Shown here: positions 28,501 to 35,684 of the stretch, one piece after another
How positions within the stretch are numbered: position 1 is the stretch's first letter
How the letters are laid out: each line of letters starts with the position of its first letter
Assembly (NCBI RefSeq): GCF_000744815.1
Contig: NZ_JQMQ01000005.1
Location: 3,604,055 to 3,668,054, forward strand
DNA from: Phaeacidiphilus oryzae TH49
GTDB lineage: Bacteria > Actinomycetota > Actinomycetes > Streptomycetales > Streptomycetaceae
Direction of reading: 5' to 3'
Length of the DNA stretch: 64,000 nucleotides
The notes under the pieces: model-generated
The model's database searches: none
Seen by the model: only the letters and a program-made list of their open reading frames with translations
Told to the model about the DNA's origin: nothing
Program-made: the position numbers and the translations under genes

Positions 28501-29171
28501 CCGGCAAAACCACGCTGGCGCTGGCGCTCCTGCGCTTCCTCGACCCCTCCGGCGGCCGGATCACCCTCACCGGCAGCGGAGTGGACGCCACGACCCTCGC
28601 CGGGGACGACGTCCGCCGGGTGATCGGGCTGTGCGCCCAGGACGCCCACGTCTTCGACAGCTCGCTGCGGCAGAACCTGCGGCTGGCGCGGCCGGACGGG
28701 ACGGCGGACGAGGAGCTGTGGTCCGCGCTGGACGCGGCCCGGCTCGGCGACTGGGTGCGCGGGCTGCCGGAGGGCCTGGACACCATGGTCGGCGAGCACG
28801 GCGCCCGGCTCTCCGGGGGCCAGCGGCAGCGGCTGGCGCTGGCCCGGGCCCTCCTCGCGGACTTCCCGCTGCTGGTGCTGGACGAGCCGGCCGAGCACCT
28901 CGACCTGGAGACGGCGGACGCCCTCACCGCGGACCTGCTGGCGGCGACCGAGGGCCGCACCACGCTGATCATCACCCACCGGCTGGCCGGACTGGACGCG
29001 GTCGACGAGATCGTGGTCCTGGACCGGGGCCGGACCGCCGAACGGGGTACCTGGGCCGAGCTGACGACCCGCGAGAACGGCCGCCTCCGCGCGATGTGGC
29101 AGCGCGAGCGGGCCGCCGACGCCCTGGTCCCCCAGGCCCGCCGCCCCGCCCTGTCGCCTACCGCAACATAA
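25533..29171 (+). CDS. cydCD: Fused CydDC heterodimeric ABC exporter for cytochrome bd assembly
   Basis: 1212 residues: two ABC half-exporters fused head to tail, which exports thiols (glutathione/cysteine in E. coli) required for bd haem assembly. First half (CydD-like): membrane domain residues about 15-310, ATPase with GPSGAGKSTL (near 372) and LSAGQRQRIALTRAF. An Ala/Glu/Pro-rich linker (about 545-605) joins the second half (CydC-like): membrane domain about 620-870, ATPase with GPSGSGKTTLAL (near 985), LSGGQRQRLALARALL and DEPAEHLDLETAD. ATG 25533 gives the family start. Fusion is usual in Streptomyces. A single cydCD serves both cydAB copies. Confidence 0.95.
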   Translation: MKPVDPRLLRYARGARVFLTLSVLLGAAGAVLVIAQAVLITDLVVGAFQHGRGLGSLGWEITALAAVAVGRGLVGWLTEAAAHRASAGVKSELRGRLLARAAELGPRGGLDGRHSTGELAALAVRGVDALDAYFSRYLPQLALAVIVPVAVLARIVLADWVSAVIVVCTLPLIPVFMILIGLATQNRMDRQWALLGRLSHHFLDVVEGLPTLKVFGRAKAQAASIRRVTAEYRRATLRTLRIAFVSSFALELLSTLSVALVAVTVGTRLVDGSMTLSDGLLVLVLAPEAYLPIRQVGTHYHASAEGLAAAGEVFAVLEAGTEQADGGGVVERPAAADIEVDELTVRHPGRPAAALKDVSLTVRAGETVALTGPSGAGKSTLLSVLLGLGGAERESGRVQIGGQELAGLDPARWRRCVAWVPQRPYLFAGTIAENVRLARPEADDRELAAALRAAQAAEFVAALPEGAETVLGEGGSGLSAGQRQRIALTRAFLADRPVVLLDEPTANLDGESEAAIVAAVRELARGRTVLLTAHRPALLAVADRVVALPAPEAARDSDGPGDGARASAAGEPPAAAAAPAPAAAPDEAETAVAAVAAGAREAREGEGRRAGAIRRVRRLALAEGGGARPRFAAAVLLGALALGCAIALLGTSGWLISRASQQPPILYLMVAMTLVRAFGIGRSFFRYAERLLSHDAVFRGLAGLRVNLFRALERLAPAGGRGLWRRGDLLSRLVEDVDAVQDHFLRFVLPAASAILVCAGTVLAVGLLLPAAGAAVAAGLLLAGLAVPLLASRVSRNTERRLAPAKGALATQVVELLAGAEELTVAGALPERLRRLRETDAGLVRLAGRSAGTEGLGAGLVALLSGLTVAGCAAIGVAATASGRIHGVLLAVLILTPLAAFEAVAGLPAAAQARQRGVRAAERLVEVGDEPAPVREPAEPARLPDASAGLPVRARDLTVRYPGRAEPALAGLDLDLSAGRRIAVVGPSGSGKTTLALALLRFLDPSGGRITLTGSGVDATTLAGDDVRRVIGLCAQDAHVFDSSLRQNLRLARPDGTADEELWSALDAARLGDWVRGLPEGLDTMVGEHGARLSGGQRQRLALARALLADFPLLVLDEPAEHLDLETADALTADLLAATEGRTTLIITHRLAGLDAVDEIVVLDRGRTAERGTWAELTTRENGRLRAMWQRERAADALVPQARRPALSPTAT

Positions 29172-29181
29172 CCGGACAAAT

Positions 29182-29193
29182 TACCCTTCCTTC
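29182..29193 (+). promoter_or_regulatory. Leaderless -10 element of the GAF sensor kinase gene
   Basis: TACCCT (29182-29187) followed by six bases and ATG 29194. The spacing suits a leaderless transcript starting at the ATG. It overlaps the end of cydCD, so the kinase may be expressed both from this promoter and by read-through from the cyd operon. No clear -35 seen. Confidence 0.5.
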
Positions 29194-31242
29194 ATGTCCG
29201 ACCCGCAGGAACGCTCCACCCCCGACCCCGAAGCCGGCGGCGTCCCCGACCCCGACCCCGAAGCCGAGCCCGAAGCCGATGACGGCGGCGCCGAGCGGGT
29301 CGACGCGCCTCCGCCGGCTCATCCCTTCGGGGAGTGGGCGGCGGGGCGCGCCGCCGAGCCGTCGATCGGGGGAGCCGCGCTCCACTCCGCCGCCGGGGAG
29401 ATCGTGGCGCGCCTGCGCGGTGTGGACTCGCCCGAGGCGACCGCGCGGATGCGCGAGCTGCTGGCGGCCGTCGTCGCCATCGGCTCCGGGCTGGACCTCC
29501 ATGCGACCCTGCAGCGGATCGCCGCCGCCGCCACCGCCGTGACCGGCGCCCGCTACGCCGCCGTCGGCGTGGTCGACGCCTCCGGTGAGAGCCTCTCCGA
29601 CTTCGTCTACGTCGGCATCGACGAGGACTCCGCGGCCGAGATCGGCCACCTCCCCCAGGGCAAGGGGCTCCTCGGCGCGCTGATCGACCACCCGGAGCCG
29701 CTCCGCCTGGAGGACCTCGCCCTCGACCGCCGCTCCTACGGCTTCCCGCCACACCACCCGCCGATGCGCTCCTTCCTCGGCGTGCCGATCCGGGTCCGGG
29801 AGGCCGTCTTCGGCAACCTCTACCTCACCGAGAAGCCCGGCGGCTTCGACGAGAGCGACGAGCAGGTGGTGCTCGCCCTCGCCGCCGCCGCCGGAACGGC
29901 GATCGAGAACTCCCGCCTGTACGAGGGCGCCCGCCGCCGCGAGCGCTGGGTGGTCGGCACCTCCGCCGTCGGCAACGCCCTCCTAGCCTCGGAGAGCGCC
30001 GCCGACACCCGCGCCGCCTTCTCCGTCGTCGCCGAGCAGCTCCGCGAGCTCGCCGACGGCGCCGTCGGCATGATCGCCGCCCCGGACGGCGACGGCGGCC
30101 TCCAGGTGCTCAGCGCCTCCGGCACCGGCGCCGACCTCCTCACCGGCGCCCAGGCGGTGGCCTCGGAGTTCCCCGCGGTCAGCCGGCTGCTCCGGGGCGA
30201 GCCGGTCTTCCTCTCCGACATGTCCCGCAGCCCGGACATCGCCTGGCCGCTGGCCCGCCGCTTCGGGCCCGGGATGGCCCTGCCGATGACCAGCGCGGGC
30301 CGTCTCCTCGGCGCGGTCGCCGTCTGGCGCTCCCCCGGCGAGGCCGAGTTCAGCGCGGACGAGCGCCGCCTCGCCACCGCCTTCGCCGCGCAGGCGGCGC
30401 TCGCCCTTCGGATCGCCGAGGGCCAGGCCGACCAGCAGCGCCTCGCCGTCTACCAGGACCGCGACCGGATCGCCCGCGACCTCCACGACCTGGTCATCCA
30501 GCGGCTGTTCGCCACCGGGATGATGCTGGAGGGCGCCCAGCGCAAGACCGAGGTGCCGGAGGTGAAGCAGCGGATCAGCAAGGCGGTGGACGAGCTGGAC
30601 GCCACCATCAAGGAGGTCCGCACCACCATCTACGCCCTCCAGCACGACGACACCCCGGACGGCGCCGACGACAACCTCCGCACCCGGGTCCTGCGGGAGA
30701 TCGGCCAGTCCGCGGCGGTGCTGGGCTTCAAGCCCTCGGTGGCCTTCGTGGGACCGGTGGAGACCGTGGTGGGCGAGCAGACCGGCCGCCAACTGGTGGC
30801 CGCGCTGCGCGAGATGCTCTCCAACGCGGCCCGGCACGCCCGGGCCCGTACCGTCTCGGTGGACGTGGACGCCGGGATCCACATCGACGAGCACGGCTAT
30901 CCGACCTTCGTCCTGGACGAGCCGGGGGAGCAGCGGGAAGCGGCGGAGCCCACCGGGGGCGGGCGGCGCGAGGGCGGGCGGCGCGAGGGAGCGGAAGGGG
31001 AGCCCGCCGCCGGCGAGGCCGACCGCGGTCGCGCGCTGGAGGAGGCTCTGCGCCGGGCCGGCGCGGGCCGACCCGCGGTGATGCTGAGCGTCAGCGACGA
31101 CGGGGTCGGCATCCCGGAGGGCGGCCGCCGCAGCGGGCTGCGCAACCTCGCCGACCGCGCCCGCGGCCTCGGCGGCGCGGCCTGGCACGAGCCGGGCCCC
31201 GGCGGCCGGGGGACCACCGTGCGGTGGACCGCCCTGCTCTGA
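29194..31242 (+). CDS. Orphan GAF-domain sensor histidine kinase (DevS/DosS-like architecture)
   Basis: 682 residues, no transmembrane helix. Residues 1-85 are disordered, acidic and Pro-rich. GAF domain 1 spans about 90-235, GAF domain 2 about 255-400, then a HisKA_3 dimerisation domain with DRIARDLHDLVIQRLFATGM (phospho-acceptor His431) and HATPase with EMLSNAARHARA and SVSDDGVGIP. An insertion rich in Arg/Glu/Gly (about 575-625) divides the ATPase domain. The layout matches DevS/DosS gas/redox sensors, but haem-ligand residues cannot be confirmed by eye. No response regulator gene is adjacent. Directly after cydCD, so it may sense O2 or redox state. Confidence 0.88.
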   Translation: MSDPQERSTPDPEAGGVPDPDPEAEPEADDGGAERVDAPPPAHPFGEWAAGRAAEPSIGGAALHSAAGEIVARLRGVDSPEATARMRELLAAVVAIGSGLDLHATLQRIAAAATAVTGARYAAVGVVDASGESLSDFVYVGIDEDSAAEIGHLPQGKGLLGALIDHPEPLRLEDLALDRRSYGFPPHHPPMRSFLGVPIRVREAVFGNLYLTEKPGGFDESDEQVVLALAAAAGTAIENSRLYEGARRRERWVVGTSAVGNALLASESAADTRAAFSVVAEQLRELADGAVGMIAAPDGDGGLQVLSASGTGADLLTGAQAVASEFPAVSRLLRGEPVFLSDMSRSPDIAWPLARRFGPGMALPMTSAGRLLGAVAVWRSPGEAEFSADERRLATAFAAQAALALRIAEGQADQQRLAVYQDRDRIARDLHDLVIQRLFATGMMLEGAQRKTEVPEVKQRISKAVDELDATIKEVRTTIYALQHDDTPDGADDNLRTRVLREIGQSAAVLGFKPSVAFVGPVETVVGEQTGRQLVAALREMLSNAARHARARTVSVDVDAGIHIDEHGYPTFVLDEPGEQREAAEPTGGGRREGGRREGAEGEPAAGEADRGRALEEALRRAGAGRPAVMLSVSDDGVGIPEGGRRSGLRNLADRARGLGGAAWHEPGPGGRGTTVRWTALL

Positions 31243-31244
31243 CC

Positions 31245-31280
31245 TAGCGCCCCGGGCCCGGCGCCGGCGCCGGGGCGCTA
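31245..31280. terminator. Bidirectional terminator between kinase and HAD genes
   Basis: TAGCGCCCCGG (31245-31255) and CCGGGGCGCTA (31270-31280) are perfect inverted arms three bases after the kinase stop. Inner GGCGCC repeats extend the stem. Three direct CTACGGCGAGCG-like repeats follow (31285-31330). Confidence 0.72.
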
Positions 31281-31329
31281 CCGAACTACGGCGAGCGGTA
31301 CGGCGGCACGGCGAGCGCTACGGCGAGCG

Positions 31330-32190
31330 CTACGGCGCCGACGGCAGCAGCAGCCGCTCCAGTACCTTGGCCACCCCGTCCTGGTCGTTGGACTCGGCCC
31401 GGCGCCGGGTGGCGGCCAGCACCTCCGGATGCGCGTTGGCGACCGCGTACGCCGCGCCCGCCCAGGCCAGCATCGGCAGGTCGTTCGGCATGTCCCCGAA
31501 GGCCGCCACCTCCTCCGCCGACACCCCGCGCTCCGCGCACCAGGCGGCCAGCGTGCTGGCCTTGCTCACCCCGGCCGCGCTGATCTCCAGCAGCGCGATC
31601 GGGCTGGAGCGGGTGACCTCCGCCAGGTCGCCGACCAGCCCGCGTCCGGCGGCGAGGAACTCGTCCGGGGTCAGCGTCGGATGCTTCGCGAGGATCTTGA
31701 AGACCCCGGCCTCTCCCCCGCAGCCGGAGCCGGAGCCGCCGGAGCCGAGCAGCCGCTCGGCCGGGGCGACCTGCTCGGCGGCGCCCGCGTCCCAGAGGAT
31801 CGCGGGGTAGTCCGGCTCGTGCGAGAACCCGCCCGGGTACTCGAAGGCGAAGGTCACCCCGGGCAGTCCGGCCCGCAGCGCGCGCACCACCGCCAGCGAG
31901 TCCGCCGCCGAGAGCGGGTACGAGCGCTGCAGCCGCCTGCGCCGCACGTCGTAGACGGCCCCGCCGTTGGAGCAGATGGCCACCCCGTGCCGGCCGATCA
32001 CCTCGGTGAGCGACTCCATCCAGCGCGGCGGCCGGCCGGTGACGAAGACGATGCAGAGGCCGGCGTCCTCGGCGCGGCCCAGCGCGGCGCGGGTCCGCGG
32101 GGAGACCGTGCCGTCGCTGCGCAGCAGGGTGCCGTCCAGGTCGGTGGCGATGATCCTGGGCCGCTGCGGGGGCTGGGTGGGTTCGCTCAC
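31330..32190 (-). CDS. HAD-superfamily phosphatase (Cof/YbiV-like)
   Basis: 286 residues. HAD motif I is [15 protein letters not shown], motif II IVFVTGRPP, motif III Lys region SKASTLAAWC, motif [22 protein letters not shown]. This fits Cof-type HAD IIB phosphatases that dephosphorylate sugar phosphates, FMN or PLP; the substrate here is unknown. A Gly/Ser-rich insertion LLGSGGSGSGCGG lies in the cap domain. GTG 32190 is preceded by GAGGAT six bases upstream, probably a leaderless start. A paralogue is at 50102-50917. Confidence 0.88.
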   Translation of the reverse strand: MSEPTQPPQRPRIIATDLDGTLLRSDGTVSPRTRAALGRAEDAGLCIVFVTGRPPRWMESLTEVIGRHGVAICSNGGAVYDVRRRRLQRSYPLSAADSLAVVRALRAGLPGVTFAFEYPGGFSHEPDYPAILWDAGAAEQVAPAERLLGSGGSGSGCGGEAGVFKILAKHPTLTPDEFLAAGRGLVGDLAEVTRSSPIALLEISAAGVSKASTLAAWCAERGVSAEEVAAFGDMPNDLPMLAWAGAAYAVANAHPEVLAATRRRAESNDQDGVAKVLERLLLPSAP

Positions 32191-32297
32191 CCGTCCATCC
32201 TCGCCTACCGCACCACCCCTCCCCCCTGTCAGGGCGGCGCCGACGGGCGAGCCGCCCGGTTCTGCGGGAGGGGGCCGGACGGCTTAGGGTCGTCGCC

Positions 32298-33185
32298 ATG
32301 CGTCTGAGCACAGTGATCCTCCCCGTGTACCGGTGGCCCGAGGCACGACAGTTGTGGCAGCGGGCCGAGGATCTCGGCTTCCACACCGCCTACACCTACG
32401 ACCACCTCTCCTGGCGGTCCTTCCGCGACCGCACCTGGTTCGGCGCGGTGCCGACGCTGACCGCCGCTGCGACGGCGACCTCCCGGATCCGCCTCGGCAC
32501 CATGGTGACCTCGCCGAACTTCCGGCACCCGGTGACCCTCGCCAAGGAGCTGGTCACCCTGGACGACGTCTCGGAGGGCCGGATCACCGCCGGCATCGGC
32601 GCCGGCGGCTCCGGCTTCGACGCCACCGCCCTCGGCCAGGAGGCCTGGACGCCCCGGCAGCGCGCGGACCGCTTCGGCGAGTTCCTCCCGCTCCTGGACG
32701 AGCTGCTGTCGCAGGACGTGACCACCCGCCGGGGCACCTACTACTCGGCCGAGGAGGCCCGGAACATCCCCGGCTGCGTGCAGCGCCCCCGGCTGCCGCT
32801 GTACGTCGCCGCCACCGGCCCGCGCGGACTGCGGCTGGCCGCCGAGCACGGCCAGGGCTGGATCAGCTACGGCGACCCGAAGGGCGCCGGCTCGATGCCG
32901 CCCGCGCTCTGCCCCGACGTCATCGCCGCCCAGCTCGGCCGGCTGGAGCAGGCCTGCGCCGAGCGCGACCGCGACCCGGCGGAGCTGGCGAAGGTCCTCC
33001 TCTCCGGCTCCACCCAGGAGAAGCCGCTGGCGTCGGTGGACGCCTTCGTCGACTACGCCGGCCGCTACGCCGAGCTGGGCATCACCGAGATCGTGCTGCA
33101 CTGGCCGGTGCCGGACTCGGTCTTCGAGGCCGACCTCTCGGTCTTCGAGAAGATCGCCACCGACGGGCCGGCCCAGCTGCGCTGA
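32298..33185 (+). CDS. LLM-class flavin-dependent oxidoreductase
   Basis: 295-residue TIM barrel of the luciferase-like monooxygenase family, using FMN or F420. Starts MRLSTVILPVYRWPEARQLW; LGTMVTSPNFRHPVTLAKEL and GRITAGIGAGGSGFDATALG are typical conserved strands. Such proteins in actinomycetes are often F420-dependent; which cofactor this uses is not evident. ATG 32298 has -10 TAGGGT (32285-32290) seven bases upstream, a leaderless promoter. The next gene starts 14 bases later with its own -10. Confidence 0.88.
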   Translation: MRLSTVILPVYRWPEARQLWQRAEDLGFHTAYTYDHLSWRSFRDRTWFGAVPTLTAAATATSRIRLGTMVTSPNFRHPVTLAKELVTLDDVSEGRITAGIGAGGSGFDATALGQEAWTPRQRADRFGEFLPLLDELLSQDVTTRRGTYYSAEEARNIPGCVQRPRLPLYVAATGPRGLRLAAEHGQGWISYGDPKGAGSMPPALCPDVIAAQLGRLEQACAERDRDPAELAKVLLSGSTQEKPLASVDAFVDYAGRYAELGITEIVLHWPVPDSVFEADLSVFEKIATDGPAQLR

Positions 33186-33198
33186 CTAACCTGGTGGG

Positions 33199-34029
33199 AT
33201 GACGGAGCACCCGAGGTATCCGATCTGCCGCACCTGCGGGGTGCAGTACGGCGCCCCGCGCGAGGACTGCCCGATCTGCCTGGACGAGCGCCAGTACGTG
33301 GGCTGGTCCGGGCAGCAGTGGACCGACCTGGCGGAACTGCGCGCGGCCGGCCACCGGGGCCGGGTCGAGGAGGAGGGCGAGAACGTCGTCGGCGTCGGCG
33401 CCGACCCGCCGACCGCGATCGGCCAGCGGGCGCTGCTGGTCCGCACCCCGGCCGGCAACGTGCTGTGGGACGCCATCACCCTGATCGACGACGGACTCGT
33501 CGAGCGGGTACGCGAGTTGGGCGGGGTGGACGCGATCGCGGTCAGCCACCCCCACTTCTACGGCTCGATGGTGGAGTGGGCCGAGGCCTTCGACGCCCCG
33601 GTGTGGATCCACTCCGCGGACAAGGAGTGGATCGCCCGCCCCAGCGACCGCGTCCGCTTCTGGGACGGCGACGTCCAGCCGCTGCTGGGCGGCGAGTTGA
33701 CGCTGGTCAACGCGGGCGTCCACTTCGCCGGCGGGCAGGTGCTGCACTGGGCGGGCGCCGAGGGCGGCCGGGGCGCGCTCTTCAGCGGCGACATCTTCAC
33801 CGTGGTCTCCGACCGCCGCTGGGTGAGCTTCATGTACAGCTACCCCAACCTCATCCCCGAGCGCCCGCGCACCATCCGCCGCGCCCTCCGCCTGATCGAG
33901 CCGTACTCCTTCGAGAAGGTCTACGGCGCCTGGTGGAACCGCGTGGTCGCCGCCGACGGCACCACCGCGATCACCGCCTCCGCCGACCGCTACCTGCGCT
34001 TCGCTCTGGACGACGGGCCGGAGGACTGA
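33199..34029 (+). CDS. Metallo-beta-lactamase-fold protein with N-terminal zinc ribbon and degenerate metal motif
   Basis: 276 residues. Cys10, Cys13, Cys24 and Cys27 (CxxC...CxxC) form a small zinc knuckle/rubredoxin-like head. The MBL fold follows, but the canonical HxHxDH is SHPHFYGSMVEW, which retains two His only; GDIFTVVSDRRW replaces the second-Asp region. It is therefore perhaps not a classic hydrolase, or a single-metal variant. ATG 33199 lies six bases after -10 TAACCT (33187-33192), a leaderless promoter. Transcribed in the same direction as the LLM oxidoreductase. Function unknown. Confidence 0.8.
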   Translation: MTEHPRYPICRTCGVQYGAPREDCPICLDERQYVGWSGQQWTDLAELRAAGHRGRVEEEGENVVGVGADPPTAIGQRALLVRTPAGNVLWDAITLIDDGLVERVRELGGVDAIAVSHPHFYGSMVEWAEAFDAPVWIHSADKEWIARPSDRVRFWDGDVQPLLGGELTLVNAGVHFAGGQVLHWAGAEGGRGALFSGDIFTVVSDRRWVSFMYSYPNLIPERPRTIRRALRLIEPYSFEKVYGAWWNRVVAADGTTAITASADRYLRFALDDGPED

Positions 34030-34163
34030 GCATCCGCCGTGAGTGACGGATTGGTAAACAAGATACGTGTAAGGGGAAACCGAACCCCATAATCGTTCCG
34101 CGCCCTGTGGAACGACTGTACGAGGCGCACTCAATCACCCACCTGTCTCCAGGAAGTGACGCC

Positions 34164-34862
34164 TTGCCGAGAATCCGTTCCGGTGTCCTGCTCAGCGCCG
34201 CCGTCCTGATCGGCGTCCTCGGCGGTGCGGGCACCGGGTACGCCGTCCAGCAGCACCGCGCCCCGACCCCGCTGCCGCCGCTCGCCGCCACACAGCCCAA
34301 GTACCCCGCCGTACGCAGCACTTCGGACGGGCGGCTGCCGGCCGCGCAGGACGACATGGTGCGCACGGACGGCGATCTCACCGCGCTGCTGATCCACCTC
34401 CCCGCCGGCGCCCACGAGGTCAGCTACGAGCCGGGGATGAACGGTTGGAAGACCCTGAGCGAGTACGCCCAGAACTTCGACAAGCCTGCGGATGCCTTCC
34501 AGACCCAGCTGGACGACGGCATCCGCCGGATCGCGGAGCGTTCCTGGAAGCAGGGCGGCACCAGCTACGAGGTCCGGCTCGTGCAGTTCCAGCACGATCA
34601 CGAGGGGTCCGTGAAGGAGGACCTCAACGAGCAGAAGGACTACGCGCCGGATGACCTCGGAGGCGATGTGGAGGAGGCGGTCCCGCCGGGTTCCGCCGAC
34701 GAAGCGGCCTATGCCGGCAGGCACATGAAGGACGGTGCCTACAACGCCGAGGCGATGGGCCGGCACGGCGACATCCTGGTGCTGGTCTTCGCCTTCGGCG
34801 AGCACCGGATCTCTGCCCACGCCGTGGCATCCGTACTGGAACAGCAGGTGGAGCGGCTGTGA
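34164..34862 (+). CDS. Membrane-anchored protein of unknown function, triad member 1
   Basis: 232 residues from TTG 34164, preceded by AGGA at nine bases; GTG 34107 is in frame too. One N-terminal helix (about residues 8-28, GVLLSAAVLIGVLGGAGTGY) anchors an extracytoplasmic domain. The segment LDDGIRRIAERSWKQGGTSY-EVRLVQF resembles LAEDGVRHIAARRWTTPDGT in triad member 3, so the genes are paralogues. Asp/Glu-rich, no Cys, no enzyme motif. Possible -10 CATAAT at 34088-34093. Stop overlaps the start of member 2 by 4 bases (GTGA). Not a family I can name; likely the region of S. coelicolor hypothetical genes SCO3953-3955. Confidence 0.78.
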   Translation: MPRIRSGVLLSAAVLIGVLGGAGTGYAVQQHRAPTPLPPLAATQPKYPAVRSTSDGRLPAAQDDMVRTDGDLTALLIHLPAGAHEVSYEPGMNGWKTLSEYAQNFDKPADAFQTQLDDGIRRIAERSWKQGGTSYEVRLVQFQHDHEGSVKEDLNEQKDYAPDDLGGDVEEAVPPGSADEAAYAGRHMKDGAYNAEAMGRHGDILVLVFAFGEHRISAHAVASVLEQQVERL

Positions 34863-35680
34863 GCGACATCTCCCCGAGCACCCCTCCGGCGGCGGAGGAG
34901 TCCGCCCCGGTCGACACCGCCGACACTCCCGCCGACTCCGCGGCATCTCCGCGGGCACGCGTCCGATGGGTCCTGCCCACCACCCTCCTCGTCATCGCGG
35001 CGCTGGTCGCCGCGGCCGTCGCCTGGGTGGCACTGCCGGAACGGCAGCACCAGGACGCGGCGGCCCCGGCCGTGCGGACGCCGGGCGCGGGCTCCACCCC
35101 CTCCTCGGGAATCCGCTGGGACGGCAGCCGGTTCGGCCCCCTCACCCGTCTGCTGGCCCCCATGCCGGAGGGCTATACGACCGGTCCCGACATCCCCGGA
35201 CTGGGCTCGGACACCCAGATCTCGGGAACGCAGTACGAGCAGCATGAACTGAGCCTGTTCCCCGGCCTCAGCGTGAGCGAGCGCCGGGAGATGGCGGAGC
35301 TGATGGACTCCCGGCATGTCACCGCCGTCGCCGTCCGCAGCTACACCGGATCCGGGGTGATGATCTCGATCGAGCTCACCCAGGAGAGCCGCGGCGCCGC
35401 GGCGGTCGGGACGAAACTGATGGGCCTGCTCGAGAAGGACCTGACGGGAGGGAAGCCGGGGCCCAAGGTGCCCGGCTACCCGAAGGCGGTCTGCACGAGA
35501 ACGGCGAAGACCGGCGACAAGAAGTTCGACAGCGTGGGCACCCTGGACTGCACGGCCGCGGTCGGCGGAGTGCTCGTCCAGATGGAGGAGGTGGGGCCCG
35601 CGCCGCTGGCGACCACCCAGGCGATCAGCCTCCTCAAGCAGCAGCTGGACCGCCTGGCGGTCCCGGACCAGGAGTCGTGA
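34859..35680 (+). CDS. Membrane-anchored protein of unknown function, triad member 2
   Basis: 273 residues, GTG start in a GTGA overlap with member 1. N-terminal 35 residues are Pro/Ala/Ser-rich and cytoplasmic; a helix at about 37-60 (VLPTTLLVIAALVAAAVAWV) anchors the rest outside. The extracytoplasmic domain has two Cys (CTRTAKTGDKKFDSVGTLDC), perhaps a disulphide, and AELMDSRHVTAVAVRSYTG, which aligns with the LDDGIRRIAERSW motif of member 1. Four bases separate it from member 3. Translational coupling of the triad suggests a complex. Confidence 0.78.
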   Translation: MSDISPSTPPAAEESAPVDTADTPADSAASPRARVRWVLPTTLLVIAALVAAAVAWVALPERQHQDAAAPAVRTPGAGSTPSSGIRWDGSRFGPLTRLLAPMPEGYTTGPDIPGLGSDTQISGTQYEQHELSLFPGLSVSERREMAELMDSRHVTAVAVRSYTGSGVMISIELTQESRGAAAVGTKLMGLLEKDLTGGKPGPKVPGYPKAVCTRTAKTGDKKFDSVGTLDCTAAVGGVLVQMEEVGPAPLATTQAISLLKQQLDRLAVPDQES

Positions 35681-35684
35681 GCGC

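Noticed and set aside
22904-28979. Very long antisense open frames across cydA2-cydB2-cydCD
   Set aside because: They mirror the strongly biased codons of the cyd genes; products are rich in Gly/Asp/Arg/Pro with no recognisable motif.
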